DNA from: Chloroflexota bacterium | GTDB taxonomy: Bacteria > Chloroflexota > Dehalococcoidia > Bin125 | Assembly (NCBI GenBank): GCA_028874365.1 | Contig: JAPPJZ010000019.1 | Coordinates: forward strand, 1 to 46,754 | DNA length: 46,754 bases | Direction: 5' to 3' | Notes under the pieces: generated by a model | Database searches by the model: none | What the model saw: the letters and a program-made list of their open reading frames with translations, nothing else | What the model was told of the DNA's origin: nothing | Position numbers and translations under genes: made by a program | Part shown: piece by piece, positions 10,447-18,162 of the stretch | How the letters are laid out: the number at the start of each line of letters is the position of its first letter | Numbering within the stretch: the first letter of the stretch is position 1

Positions 10447-10492
10447 CGCCCCCTGTTTCCGCTGCCACGATTCATGAGCGAATGGACAACTG

Positions 10493-11425
10493 ATGGTCAC
10501 ACCTGACTACACGCGGCATGCACAGGATGTCGCCCCGGGATTTGTACGGGAACTGCACGAAACGCTGGCGACCAAGCAACTGGCGTATCGCAACCAGCCG
10601 GATGTCGATTTCGATGAGCTCGTGCGATCGCCGCGGATGCTCTCGACGCAGTGCGACGACGGCTACGTGATCGGCATTCCGTATGGCCGGCATCTGCGTA
10701 TCTTCTACGAGTTCGACACCATCAACCACATCCGCCTGCATCTGACCAACCTGCTGAACGAGATGGGCGAACTCGCCACGGAGCACTCTGACTGCGAGCT
10801 GATGGTCGTCGACTACACCGACTTCCCGCATCGCCACTACGTGGAGCCGATGTTGATCGGTGCGGGGTTCGTCTCGCCGTCCGAGGTTTCGGTGATGCGT
10901 TGCCGCGATGTTCGCGACCAGGCACTGCCGGAGATCGCACCGGGTATCCGTGTTCGCGACGCTTCCGAGGACGATGCTGATGCGGTCGTGCAGATTGAGC
11001 AGCAGGCCGCCGGGGAAGGCGCGCACGCTCCGCCGCTGGCTCCGCAGTTCTTCGGCGATTCGGAGTGGGTCGGGATCGCGGAGCACGAGGGTTCGCCGGC
11101 GGGCTACATTCGCACGGTTCCGGCGGAAAAGCGCGGTATTGCAGCGGAGGAACTGCTTGTCGATCCGGAGCACGACTTCACCGAGGTGTCGCGGGCTCTG
11201 CTCGCTACGGCAATGCAGCGCGGGGCGGAGGCCAACCGCCGTGCGATGACGCTTCGCGTGGCCGGCGACAGCGCCGGCGAGCCGCTGCTCAGAGAGTTCA
11301 ACTTCCGCCACGTCACGAACGAGCTCAACTACCAGCGTCCGGCCGACCCGGCCGAGGTGCAGCGTCGCTATGACGACAAGGTGACCACGTACGTCAAGGT
11401 CGGCAAGATCTGGGGGCGGTTCTAA
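10493..11425 (+). CDS. GNAT-fold acetyltransferase-like protein
   Basis: This 310-residue protein looks like a two-part GNAT protein. The N-terminal half (to about 140) has no motif I recognise. The C-terminal half (about 145-295) reads IRVRDASEDDADAVVQIEQ, then AGYIRTVPAE, ELLVDPEHDFTEVSRALLATAMQRG and LLREFNFRHV, which match the GNAT strand, pyrophosphate-loop-region and final-strand pattern. The canonical Q/RxxGxG/A loop is not evident, so activity is uncertain. It lies between dapF and dapL and abuts the dapL ATG directly. A link to lysine metabolism is inferred only from position. Confidence 0.7.
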   Translation: MVTPDYTRHAQDVAPGFVRELHETLATKQLAYRNQPDVDFDELVRSPRMLSTQCDDGYVIGIPYGRHLRIFYEFDTINHIRLHLTNLLNEMGELATEHSDCELMVVDYTDFPHRHYVEPMLIGAGFVSPSEVSVMRCRDVRDQALPEIAPGIRVRDASEDDADAVVQIEQQAAGEGAHAPPLAPQFFGDSEWVGIAEHEGSPAGYIRTVPAEKRGIAAEELLVDPEHDFTEVSRALLATAMQRGAEANRRAMTLRVAGDSAGEPLLREFNFRHVTNELNYQRPADPAEVQRRYDDKVTTYVKVGKIWGRF

Positions 11426-12598
11426 ATGGCGATGCGAACCGCCCGGCGAGTCCAGGACCTTCCCCCGTATCTTTTTGTCGAGATTTCCCGCAAGATCGCG
11501 GAGCAGCGTGAGAAGGGCGTGCGCGTTATCTCATTCGGGATCGGTGATCCCGATCTGCCGACGCACCCGCACATCCTCGAAGCTCTGCACGAGCACGCCG
11601 ACGTACCGGCAAATCATCGCTACCCGGAGACCGAGGGTCTGCCGGAGTTGCGGGAGTGCATCGCTCGCTGGATGGCGCAGCGTTTCGAGGTTTCGCTCGA
11701 TCCGGCTACCGAGATCGTTCCGTTGATCGGGGCGAAGGAGGGGATTGCAAACTCGGCGCTCTGCTTCATCGATCCCGGAGACGTGGCGCTTGTGCCCGAC
11801 CCGGCGTATCCCGTCTATGCGATCGGCACGATGTTCGCCGGCGGCACCTCTCACTACATGCCGCTGACCGAGGAGCACGGATTTCTGCCGGACCTTGAGG
11901 CGATTCCTGCCGACGTACGCGAGCAGGCACGCGTGCTGTGGATCAACTATCCGAACAACCCGACCGGTGCATTGGCGGACATCGACTTCTTCGAGCGGGC
12001 GGCGCAGTTTGGGCTCGAGCACGAGATCGCCATCTTGCATGACAACGCCTACTGCGATGTCACGTTCGATGGCTACGAGGCGCCCGCGTATCTGCAGGCA
12101 CCGTCGGCCAAGGCCGCGGGGATGGAGTACTTCTCGCTGTCCAAGACGTTCAACATGACCGGCTGGCGTCTGGGCTGGGCCTGCGGGAACGCTGAGTTGG
12201 TCGACCCGCTGCTGCGGGTCAAGTCGAACATCGACTCTGGGATTCCGCAAGCGATTCAGCAGATGGCAATTGCGGCGCTGGACGGCGACCAGTCGGTGAT
12301 CGAGGCGAACAACGCGATCATTCACCGGCGGCGGGACAAGGTCGTCAATGCGCTGCGCTCGATTGGGCTCGAAGTGACGAATCCCAAGGCGTCGCTGTAC
12401 ATCTGGGCCAGGATTCCCGAGGGCGACAGGTCGGCGGATTTTGCCGCTCGGCTGATCGAGGAACAGGGCGTCGTCGTGACTCCCGGGAACGGGTATGGGC
12501 CGGCGGGCGAGGGCTACATCCGTTTGAGTCTGACGTTGCCTGACGAAGAGGTCGACGAAGGCGTAGAGCGGATCGCGGCGTTCACGGCCAATCGGTAG
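11426..12598 (+). CDS. dapL: LL-diaminopimelate aminotransferase (DapL type)
   Basis: DapL is a PLP enzyme that turns tetrahydrodipicolinate directly into LL-diaminopimelate, bypassing the acylated intermediates. Fold type I aminotransferase features are clear: FGIGDPDLPTH near residues 37-47, INYPNNPTGA near 173-182, the HDNAYCDV Asp-Asn-Ala-Tyr site, and the PLP lysine Lys240 in SLSKTFNMTGWR. It has 390 residues. The start follows the GNAT stop with no gap. Close relatives act on other amino acids, but dapF two genes upstream favours the lysine role. Confidence 0.87.
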   Translation: MAMRTARRVQDLPPYLFVEISRKIAEQREKGVRVISFGIGDPDLPTHPHILEALHEHADVPANHRYPETEGLPELRECIARWMAQRFEVSLDPATEIVPLIGAKEGIANSALCFIDPGDVALVPDPAYPVYAIGTMFAGGTSHYMPLTEEHGFLPDLEAIPADVREQARVLWINYPNNPTGALADIDFFERAAQFGLEHEIAILHDNAYCDVTFDGYEAPAYLQAPSAKAAGMEYFSLSKTFNMTGWRLGWACGNAELVDPLLRVKSNIDSGIPQAIQQMAIAALDGDQSVIEANNAIIHRRRDKVVNALRSIGLEVTNPKASLYIWARIPEGDRSADFAARLIEEQGVVVTPGNGYGPAGEGYIRLSLTLPDEEVDEGVERIAAFTANR

Positions 12599-12637
12599 AG
12601 TTCGCCCTTGGGCCGTCACTCGCTCGGCGAGGTCGTA

Positions 12638-12660
12638 ACACTCGCGCTTCCCGCGAGTGT
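12638..12660. terminator. 9-bp hairpin after dapL (possible terminator)
   Basis: ACACTCGCG and CGCGAGTGT form a perfect 9-bp stem around loop CTTCC, about 40 nt past the dapL stop. No T-run follows, so it is not a textbook intrinsic terminator, but the position fits the end of the long plus-strand operon. The rest of 12599-12718 shows nothing else. Confidence 0.45.
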
Positions 12661-12718
12661 CTAAGCCTGGTCAAGCGGGAAATCGGAGGCGCCGGCCTGC
12701 AAGCTGATCTCAGCAGGG

Positions 12719-12756
12719 TGTCCTGTTACCATGACATTTAGTCAAGTGTCCTTTAC
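12719..12756 (+). promoter_or_regulatory. Candidate operator for the Xre/membrane-protein pair
   Basis: Two near-identical direct repeats, TGTCCTGTTAC (12719-12729) and TGTCCTTTAC (12747-12756), flank an inverted repeat TGAC-ATTTA-GTCA (12732-12744). They sit 23-60 bp before the start of the membrane-protein gene, whose ribosome-binding site is GGAGGGG. This arrangement suits autoregulation by the Xre protein encoded next. That role is inferred. Confidence 0.4.
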
Positions 12757-12779
12757 AACGCATATGGAGGGGATGAGCG

Positions 12780-13160
12780 ATGGAGTCGGCAAGAAAGCAG
12801 TACACGCGACGCATGACGGTGGCTTTCGTCGCCTACGCGGCAGTTCTTGCTCCCTCGATTCCGCTGATAAGCGCCTATCCCGACGCCGCCTGGCGATTCC
12901 CTCTCGCGATCGCGCCGATCCTGCCTTTCGTCTTCGACATCCTTGTCTACGTCCGCTACCTGAGGTCAGTTGACGAGTTGCAACGAAAGATCGCGCTCGA
13001 AGCCCTCGCAATAGCGTTCGGAGCTAGTGCGGCAATCACGTTCGGCTACGGACTCCTCCAGGTCGCTGGACTGCCCGCGGTCAATTGGAGCTTCGTCTGG
13101 GTAGTGATGGGCGGTTGTTGGATCTTGGGCGGTGTCTACGCTGATCGCCGGTATCGATGA
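12780..13160 (+). CDS. Four-helix membrane protein paired with an Xre regulator
   Basis: A 126-residue integral membrane protein with four likely transmembrane helices (about residues 12-31, 40-58, 76-95 and 104-121). A polar segment RYLRSVDELQRKIALEALA lies between helices 2 and 3. Small proteins of this kind with an RSxDELQRxIxLEA segment are commonly encoded just before a short Xre regulator. GGAGGGG lies 7 nt before the ATG. Its stop overlaps the next start (ATGA). It may act as a sensor or anti-regulator for the Xre protein; the function is not known. Confidence 0.8.
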   Translation: MESARKQYTRRMTVAFVAYAAVLAPSIPLISAYPDAAWRFPLAIAPILPFVFDILVYVRYLRSVDELQRKIALEALAIAFGASAAITFGYGLLQVAGLPAVNWSFVWVVMGGCWILGGVYADRRYR

Positions 13161-13384
13161 AGAATCGACTCAAGGTGCTGCGGGCCGAGCGCGATTGGTC
13201 GCAGGCGCAGCTGGCCGAACTACTGGGCGTGTCTCGCCAGACCGTGAACGCGGTCGAGCGAGGCAAGCACGATCCGAGTCTGCCACTGGCGTTCGGCATG
13301 GCCAGAGTGTTCGATCGGCCGATCGAGGCAATCTTCACTCCCGACGGCGACGGAGTACAGATCGCGTCGGCGCAATCCGAGTAA
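13157..13384 (+). CDS. Xre-family helix-turn-helix regulator
   Basis: This 75-residue protein is almost entirely one Cro/C1-type HTH domain. WSQAQLAELLGVSRQTVNAVERG (about residues 14-36) is the helix-turn-helix, followed by the DPSLPLAFGMARVFDRPIEAIF segment typical of the short YozG-like group. It is translationally coupled to the membrane protein upstream (ATGA overlap). It probably binds the repeats at 12719-12756 and controls its own operon. A TAAGCT box overlapping its stop may start transcription of the hflX leader. Confidence 0.9.
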   Translation: MKNRLKVLRAERDWSQAQLAELLGVSRQTVNAVERGKHDPSLPLAFGMARVFDRPIEAIFTPDGDGVQIASAQSE

Positions 13385-13503
13385 GCTGAGTCCAATCACC
13401 GACACCGGAGGTCTTTGTCGACATGCGCTTGTAGGCTCCGTCATTTGCTCTCACTAGACTGCACCTCGTCCGGCGGCGTGAGCCGTTTGACGTAGCGACG
13501 GAG
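13382..13503 (+). promoter_or_regulatory. hflX leader with MRL-stop mini-ORF
   Basis: TAAGCT (13382-13387) could be a -10 box. GGAGG (13407-13411) precedes an ATG at 13423 that opens ATG CGC TTG TAG, a three-codon ORF encoding MRL, in the same frame as hflX. Just after the TAG, CTCCGTC (13436-13442) can pair with GACGGAG (13497-13503). A second box, TAGACT (13455-13460), lies 7 nt before an in-frame GTC. The layout is compatible with translational attenuation but is unproven. Confidence 0.35.
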
Positions 13504-14715
13504 ACCGTCATTTCTCGCATTCGCAACAGACGACCTCGCGGCGGACGCCGCCGACAACATCCCACACATCCTCCTCGAGAGCGCGCCATCCTGATTGGCG
13601 TTGACTCGCGACGCTCCGCTCACTGGAACATTGACGCCTCGCTGGAGGAACTCTCGCAGCTTGCCGTGACCGCAGGGGCGATGCCGCTGGCTCGGGTCAA
13701 GCAGCGGGTTCGCCATCCGGATCCGAACTCGTATGTCGGCAAGGGCAAGCTGGAGCAGATTGTCGAGATGCGCGACGAGCTCCGTGCGACGGTGGCCATC
13801 TTCGACGACGAACTGACACCAGCTCAGCAACGCACGCTTGAGCAGCGCCTGGGGATCAAGGTGATCGATCGGACGGCGCTGATTCTCGATATCTTCGCTC
13901 AGCGTGCGCGGACGCGGGAGGGTGTCGTGCAGGTGGCGCTGGCGCAGCACGAGTACCTGCTGCCGAGGCTGACGGGCCAGTGGGAACACCTGGAACGTAT
14001 GGAGGGCGCGATTGGCTCGCGCGGGCCAGGTGAGACGCAGCTCGAGACCGATCGGCGTCTGATCCGCAACCAGATTAAGCGGTTGAAGAAAGACCTGGAA
14101 CGTGTGCGTACGCACCGTCAGCAGCACCGCAACAAGCGGGATCGCGCAGGGATTCCACTGGTCGCGCTGGTGGGGTACACGAACGCGGGCAAGTCAACGC
14201 TGATGAACGCGCTGACGAACGCTAACGTGCGTGCCCGCGACCGGCTCTTTGAGACGTTGGATCCCACGACGCGGCGCTGCCGGCTCTCGGAGCAGCACAC
14301 AGTGCTTCTCTCGGACACCGTGGGCTTTATCCAGAAGCTACCGACTCAGCTCGTCGCTGCATTCCGCGCGACGCTGGAGGAGCTGGAAGAGGCCGACCTG
14401 CTGGTTCATGTGGTCGATGGCACCGCTACGGATGTGCTGGACCAGGTTGAGAGCGTCGAACGAACGCTGCGAGATCTGGGTGTCGATCAACGGCCGACGT
14501 TGACCGTGGTCAACAAGATCGACGTGATCGAGGAGCCGGTGAGAGACGTCCTGGAGGCAGTTGGCGAGCAGCTCGGCGCACGACCGATCGCCGTATCCGC
14601 GCAGGAGAAGGTCAATCTCGACGAACTGCGCGATGCGATCGAGCGGATCATTCCCGCATTGGAAGGCGTCCACATTATCCATCGTCGGACGGATCACGCG
14701 GCAGCGGCGAGCTAA
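13468..14715 (+). CDS. hflX: GTPase HflX (N-terminus unresolved)
   Basis: HflX is a ribosome-binding GTPase that splits stalled or hibernating 70S ribosomes. The conserved N-terminal domain (RAILIGVDSR, then SLEELSQLA, then SYVGKGKLEQI), the coiled linker with GPGETQLETDRR, and the G domain (P-loop GYTNAGKST, DTVGFI, NKID) are intact. The only usual start after the in-frame TAG at 13432 is the GTG at 13666, which would delete conserved sequence that is plainly encoded from about 13585. I therefore place the start upstream, tentatively at GTC 13468, 7 nt after TAGACT. Other possibilities are read-through of the TAG or a sequence error. Confidence 0.85.
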   Translation, partial: VRRREPFDVATETVISRIRNRRPRGGRRRQHPTHPPRERAILIGVDSRRSAHWNIDASLEELSQLAVTAGAMPLARVKQRVRHPDPNSYVGKGKLEQIVEMRDELRATVAIFDDELTPAQQRTLEQRLGIKVIDRTALILDIFAQRARTREGVVQVALAQHEYLLPRLTGQWEHLERMEGAIGSRGPGETQLETDRRLIRNQIKRLKKDLERVRTHRQQHRNKRDRAGIPLVALVGYTNAGKSTLMNALTNANVRARDRLFETLDPTTRRCRLSEQHTVLLSDTVGFIQKLPTQLVAAFRATLEELEEADLLVHVVDGTATDVLDQVESVERTLRDLGVDQRPTLTVVNKIDVIEEPVRDVLEAVGEQLGARPIAVSAQEKVNLDELRDAIERIIPALEGVHIIHRRTDHAAAAS

Positions 14716-14730
14716 ACCCCGCCTTGCTAT

Positions 14731-14812
14731 CCCCTCTCCCGGAGGGACAGGTTCAGGGTGAGGGCCTTCCCGCGCCGGACCCGTGCCCCAGCCCGTTCCC
14801 CGAGGGAGAGGG
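14731..14812. repeat. Intergenic CCCTCTCCC/GGGAGAGGG repeat
   Basis: C-rich and G-rich blocks (CCCTCTCCCGGAGGG, then GGTTCAGGGTGAGGG, then TTCCCCGAGGGAGAGGG) alternate in the hflX-CoA-transferase gap and can fold into hairpins. Similar blocks occur at 19955-19990 and 280-304. The pattern looks like a dispersed non-coding repeat family rather than a gene. Confidence 0.5.
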
Positions 14813-14849
14813 AGCGCGGAGACCGCGTTTTGCTCGAGTGGTCGCCCGG

Positions 14850-14855
14850 TATCAT
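14850..14855 (+). promoter_or_regulatory. -10 box of leaderless CoA-transferase promoter
   Basis: TATCAT is followed by 7 nt and then the ATG at 14863. No Shine-Dalgarno sequence is present. It fixes the start of the first CoA-transferase, whose open frame extends spuriously upstream through the repeat. Confidence 0.5.
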
Positions 14856-14862
14856 TCACGCC

Positions 14863-16125
14863 ATGACCACTCAAACTGCAGCCGGACCGCTGGCGCCATT
14901 TCGCGTCATTGATCTGACCAACGAACTCGGCCAGCTCGCGGGGCGCATGCTTGGGGATCTTGGCGCTGAGGTGATCAAGGTTGAGCCGCCGGGCGGGGAT
15001 GAATCTCGATTCATCGGACCGTTCCGCGCCGACGTCGTCGATCCTGAGTACTCGCTGCACTGGTGGACGTTCAACGCCAACAAGCTCAGTGCGACCCTTG
15101 ATCTCACATCGATTCGAGGTCAGGACCTGTTCACGCGACTGTTGGAGACGGCCGATTTCCTGGTCGAAACGTGTCCGCCGCACGCGGCGGCGGCGCTGGG
15201 GCTGGGTGTCGAGCGCATTGGAGCGTCGCACCCGAGCCTCGTCCATACCTCGATCACGCCCTTCGGACGCGAGGGACCGTACGCGAACTGGAAGGCAACC
15301 GATCTCGTCGGCACGGCGATGGGCGGATTGTCCTCGATGTGCGGAGCCCCTGGACGGCCGCCGATCCGACCGACGGCATCGCAGGGCTTCACCCAGGCGT
15401 CTGCGCAGGCCGTCGTGGGCACGTTGATCGCCCACTACCAGCGCACAAAGAGCGGACGCGGACAGCATGTTGATCAGTCGATGCAGGAGGCCGTCACCTT
15501 CACGCATGACAATGCATCGCCGACCTGGGACATCCGCGGGATCAACAACGGCCGTCCCGGCAACGGGCGTGAGATCGGTGGCTACAAGTCGGGGCAGTAC
15601 GTCTACGAGGCGGCGGACGGGTACGTGGCGGCGCTGTCGTACGGCGGACTGTTCGGATTGACGGCGCGCCAGACGATCGAGTGGCTCGACCATCACGGCA
15701 TGGCCGGCGACCTCACGTCGGAGGAATGGTTGGCCAAACTCGACGCGACTCAGGGTCTGCTGATCCCGCCGAGTGGCCATGACGGGGACTACCTGAACGA
15801 TGTCCTGGTCGCGTTCTGCAAGCAATTCACTCGAGCGCAACTGGTCTCGGAGGCTCAGCAGATCCGCAACGGCTGGGGCGTTGTCAACACGCCGAGGGAC
15901 TTGCTGGAGAACGAGCATCTTGCCGCGCGCGACTATTGGACCGAGGTCGAGTACGAGGAAGGCCACGTGACGTATCCCGGTCCGTGGGCCAAGCTGAGCA
16001 AGACGCCAATCTCTATCCGGCACCGAGCCCCGCGGATCGGCGAGCACAACTTCTACGTGTACGGCAACCTGCTCGGCTTCTCCGACGAGGAGATACTGCA
16101 GTTGTCCGGCGACGGTGTGATCTAG
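14863..16125 (+). CDS. CaiB/BaiF (type III) CoA-transferase subunit lacking the catalytic Asp
   Basis: A 420-residue member of the CaiB/BaiF family, which moves CoA between carboxylic acids. RVIDLTNELGQLAGRMLGDLGAEVIKVE (residues about 14-41) is the diagnostic N-terminal fold, and NANKLSATLDL follows. At the position of the catalytic Asp (about 169 in formyl-CoA transferase) this protein has Phe176 in SQGFTQAS, so it probably cannot form the acyl-aspartyl intermediate itself. It lies 9 nt before a second family member that has the Asp, suggesting a heteromer with one active subunit. The substrate is unknown. Confidence 0.9.
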   Translation: MTTQTAAGPLAPFRVIDLTNELGQLAGRMLGDLGAEVIKVEPPGGDESRFIGPFRADVVDPEYSLHWWTFNANKLSATLDLTSIRGQDLFTRLLETADFLVETCPPHAAAALGLGVERIGASHPSLVHTSITPFGREGPYANWKATDLVGTAMGGLSSMCGAPGRPPIRPTASQGFTQASAQAVVGTLIAHYQRTKSGRGQHVDQSMQEAVTFTHDNASPTWDIRGINNGRPGNGREIGGYKSGQYVYEAADGYVAALSYGGLFGLTARQTIEWLDHHGMAGDLTSEEWLAKLDATQGLLIPPSGHDGDYLNDVLVAFCKQFTRAQLVSEAQQIRNGWGVVNTPRDLLENEHLAARDYWTEVEYEEGHVTYPGPWAKLSKTPISIRHRAPRIGEHNFYVYGNLLGFSDEEILQLSGDGVI

Positions 16126-16134
16126 GAGCGACCC

Positions 16135-17331
16135 ATGGCCATCAGCAAGGTCTTCGAGGGTATTCGCGTCGCCGATTTCGCCTGGGTCGGCGTCGGACCG
16201 CTGGTTTCCAAGTACCTCGCCGATCACGGGGCCGAGGTGATCCGCATTGAGTCCTCGGTTCGTCCGGAGCCGCTGCGCCGCGCGCCGCCGTTTGCCAACG
16301 ATGAACCCGGACTCGACAACAGCGGCTACTACGCCGACTTCAACTCGTCCAAGAAATGCGTCTCGCTCAACCTCCAGCATCCGGATGGGGTGAAGATTGC
16401 CAAGCAGATCGTCGAGCACTGCGACATCGTGACGGAGTCGTTCACGCCCAAGGCGATGCGCGGCTGGGGGATGACCTACGAGGACCTCTGCGAGGTCCGG
16501 CCCGACCTGATCATGATTTCGATGCCGATGTACGGACTGACCGGCCCGTGGTCGATGTGGCAGGGCTACGGTCACGTGCTGCAGGCGGCGGCGGGAATCT
16601 CGCATCTGACCGCGTATCCGGGCGAAGAGCCGATCGGCACCGGAGTCGCGTACACGGATTTCCTCGTGCCACACTTCGCCGCTTCGGCGCTGCTGGCCGC
16701 GCTCGATCATCGTCAGCGCACGGGCGAGGGCCAAAACATCGACTTTGGCCAGATGGAAGCAGCGATCCACGCGACCGAGACGATGGTGCTGGACTACACG
16801 GTCAACGGCCGCGAGCAACACGCGCTGGGGGCGGGACATCCGGACTTTCGCCCCTACGGCACCTATCAGTGCGCCGCTCGTGGCGATGACGACGACCGCT
16901 GGATTGCAATTACCGTCACCAACGACACCGAGCTGGCTGCGTTGGCCGCAGTCGCGGGACAGTCATCGTGGACCTCGCTGGAACCAGACCCGCTGGACAC
17001 CGCGATTGCCGAATGGGCTCGAGGTCAACAGGCCGAATCACTGATGCAGCAACTGCAGCAGGCGGGAGTTCCCGCAGGCGTGGTGCAGACGCCCGAAGAC
17101 TTGCGCAACGACCCACAGCTCGAACACCGAGGCCACTACTGGATGCTCGATCATCCGACGATGGGTCATCGCGCGTACGACGGCCCTTCATTCCGCCTCT
17201 CGGACACCCCGGGAGAGCTGACCAAGGCTGCGCCACTGTTGGGCGAGGACAACGAGTACGTCTACAAGGACATCGTCGGCATGTCGGACGAGGAGTACGT
17301 CGAGCACCTGGTGTCGGGAGCGTTCGACTAG
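16135..17331 (+). CDS. CaiB/BaiF (type III) CoA-transferase, catalytic subunit
   Basis: A 398-residue family member: RVADFAWVGVGPLVSKYLADHGAEVIRIES is the N-terminal signature, NSSKKCVSLNL follows, and Asp175 in AYTDFLVPHF occupies the catalytic position. GQNIDFGQMEAA marks the end of the core. AGGAG lies 7 nt before the ATG. It is co-transcribed with the Asp-less paralogue upstream. Heteromeric pairs of this type are known for succinyl-CoA:malate and succinyl-CoA:benzylsuccinate transferases. The acid used here cannot be read from sequence. Confidence 0.93.
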   Translation: MAISKVFEGIRVADFAWVGVGPLVSKYLADHGAEVIRIESSVRPEPLRRAPPFANDEPGLDNSGYYADFNSSKKCVSLNLQHPDGVKIAKQIVEHCDIVTESFTPKAMRGWGMTYEDLCEVRPDLIMISMPMYGLTGPWSMWQGYGHVLQAAAGISHLTAYPGEEPIGTGVAYTDFLVPHFAASALLAALDHRQRTGEGQNIDFGQMEAAIHATETMVLDYTVNGREQHALGAGHPDFRPYGTYQCAARGDDDDRWIAITVTNDTELAALAAVAGQSSWTSLEPDPLDTAIAEWARGQQAESLMQQLQQAGVPAGVVQTPEDLRNDPQLEHRGHYWMLDHPTMGHRAYDGPSFRLSDTPGELTKAAPLLGEDNEYVYKDIVGMSDEEYVEHLVSGAFD

Positions 17332-17337
17332 CGAGCC

Positions 17338-18162
17338 GTGTCCGTCACCGTCGAAGCCTACGATGCCCACCAGATTCTGACCGCCGGCGCCGGATTCCTT
17401 AGCTCGTACGATTTCTCGCTCAACCCGTACATCGGCTGTGCGTTCGGCTGTTCCTACTGCTATGCAGCGTTCTTTGCGCCGTTCGACAAACAGCCGACCT
17501 GGGGTGACTGGGTGCGGGTCAAGCGGAACGCGGCGCTCAAACTGTCGCGAATGCGCCGATCACTCAATGGCAAAACTATCTACATGAGCAGCGCCACCGA
17601 TCCCTACCAGCCGATCGAGAAACGCCTCAAACTGACCCGATCACTCCTGCCAATCCTGGCCGAGAACGGGGCTCATCTCGTCGTTCAGACTCGCGGTCCG
17701 CTTGTGACAAAGGATGTCGACTTGCTGAAGGCGTTCGATCAGGTTTGCGTCAACGTCAGTATCACGACCGACTCCGAGGCAGTCCGCCGGGCGTTTGAAC
17801 CGAGGAACCCGCCGATTCCGGATCGGCTTAAGGCTGCGTGCGAAATCGCCGAGGCCGGCATCCCAGTCGCGATCACGATGACACCGCTGCTGCCGGTCGA
17901 GGATCCTAGCCGCTTCGCCGAACAGGTCGCCGCGACGGGCGCTCATCGATTTGTCGTCGATCAGTTCGTTGAGACATCGGGTCGCTTCCGAGCGGGCACA
18001 GGCGAGGCAGCTATCGACCTCGCGGACAAGTCCTGTTGGGGCGCTCAGTCGTATCAGCAGACCCGAGACGTACTGATGACGCGGCTCGCACCCGCTATCC
18101 GCGAGGGCGAGTCGGGCTTCAGTCCTGACTATCTGTTGAACAGTCCGTCGCTACGGTTGTGA
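17338..18162 (+). CDS. Radical SAM protein, SPL/SplB-like
   Basis: This 274-residue protein carries the radical SAM cluster Cys34-x3-Cys38-x2-Cys41 (GCAFGCSYCY) and KTIYMSSATDPYQPIE, typical of the family called DNA repair photolyase or spore photoproduct lyase-like (COG1533). Most such proteins are of unknown substrate; the Cys needed for true spore photoproduct lyase activity is not assured here. The GTG start follows the CoA-transferase stop by 6 nt. Its 3' end overlaps the convergent hydrolase gene by 44 bp. Confidence 0.87.
   Translation: MSVTVEAYDAHQILTAGAGFLSSYDFSLNPYIGCAFGCSYCYAAFFAPFDKQPTWGDWVRVKRNAALKLSRMRRSLNGKTIYMSSATDPYQPIEKRLKLTRSLLPILAENGAHLVVQTRGPLVTKDVDLLKAFDQVCVNVSITTDSEAVRRAFEPRNPPIPDRLKAACEIAEAGIPVAITMTPLLPVEDPSRFAEQVAATGAHRFVVDQFVETSGRFRAGTGEAAIDLADKSCWGAQSYQQTRDVLMTRLAPAIREGESGFSPDYLLNSPSLRL

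Noticed and set aside
14338..16839. 833-codon open frame on the minus strand
   Set aside because: Antisense across hflX and the two CoA-transferases. It is Arg-rich, has no domain and crosses intergenic repeats and promoters.
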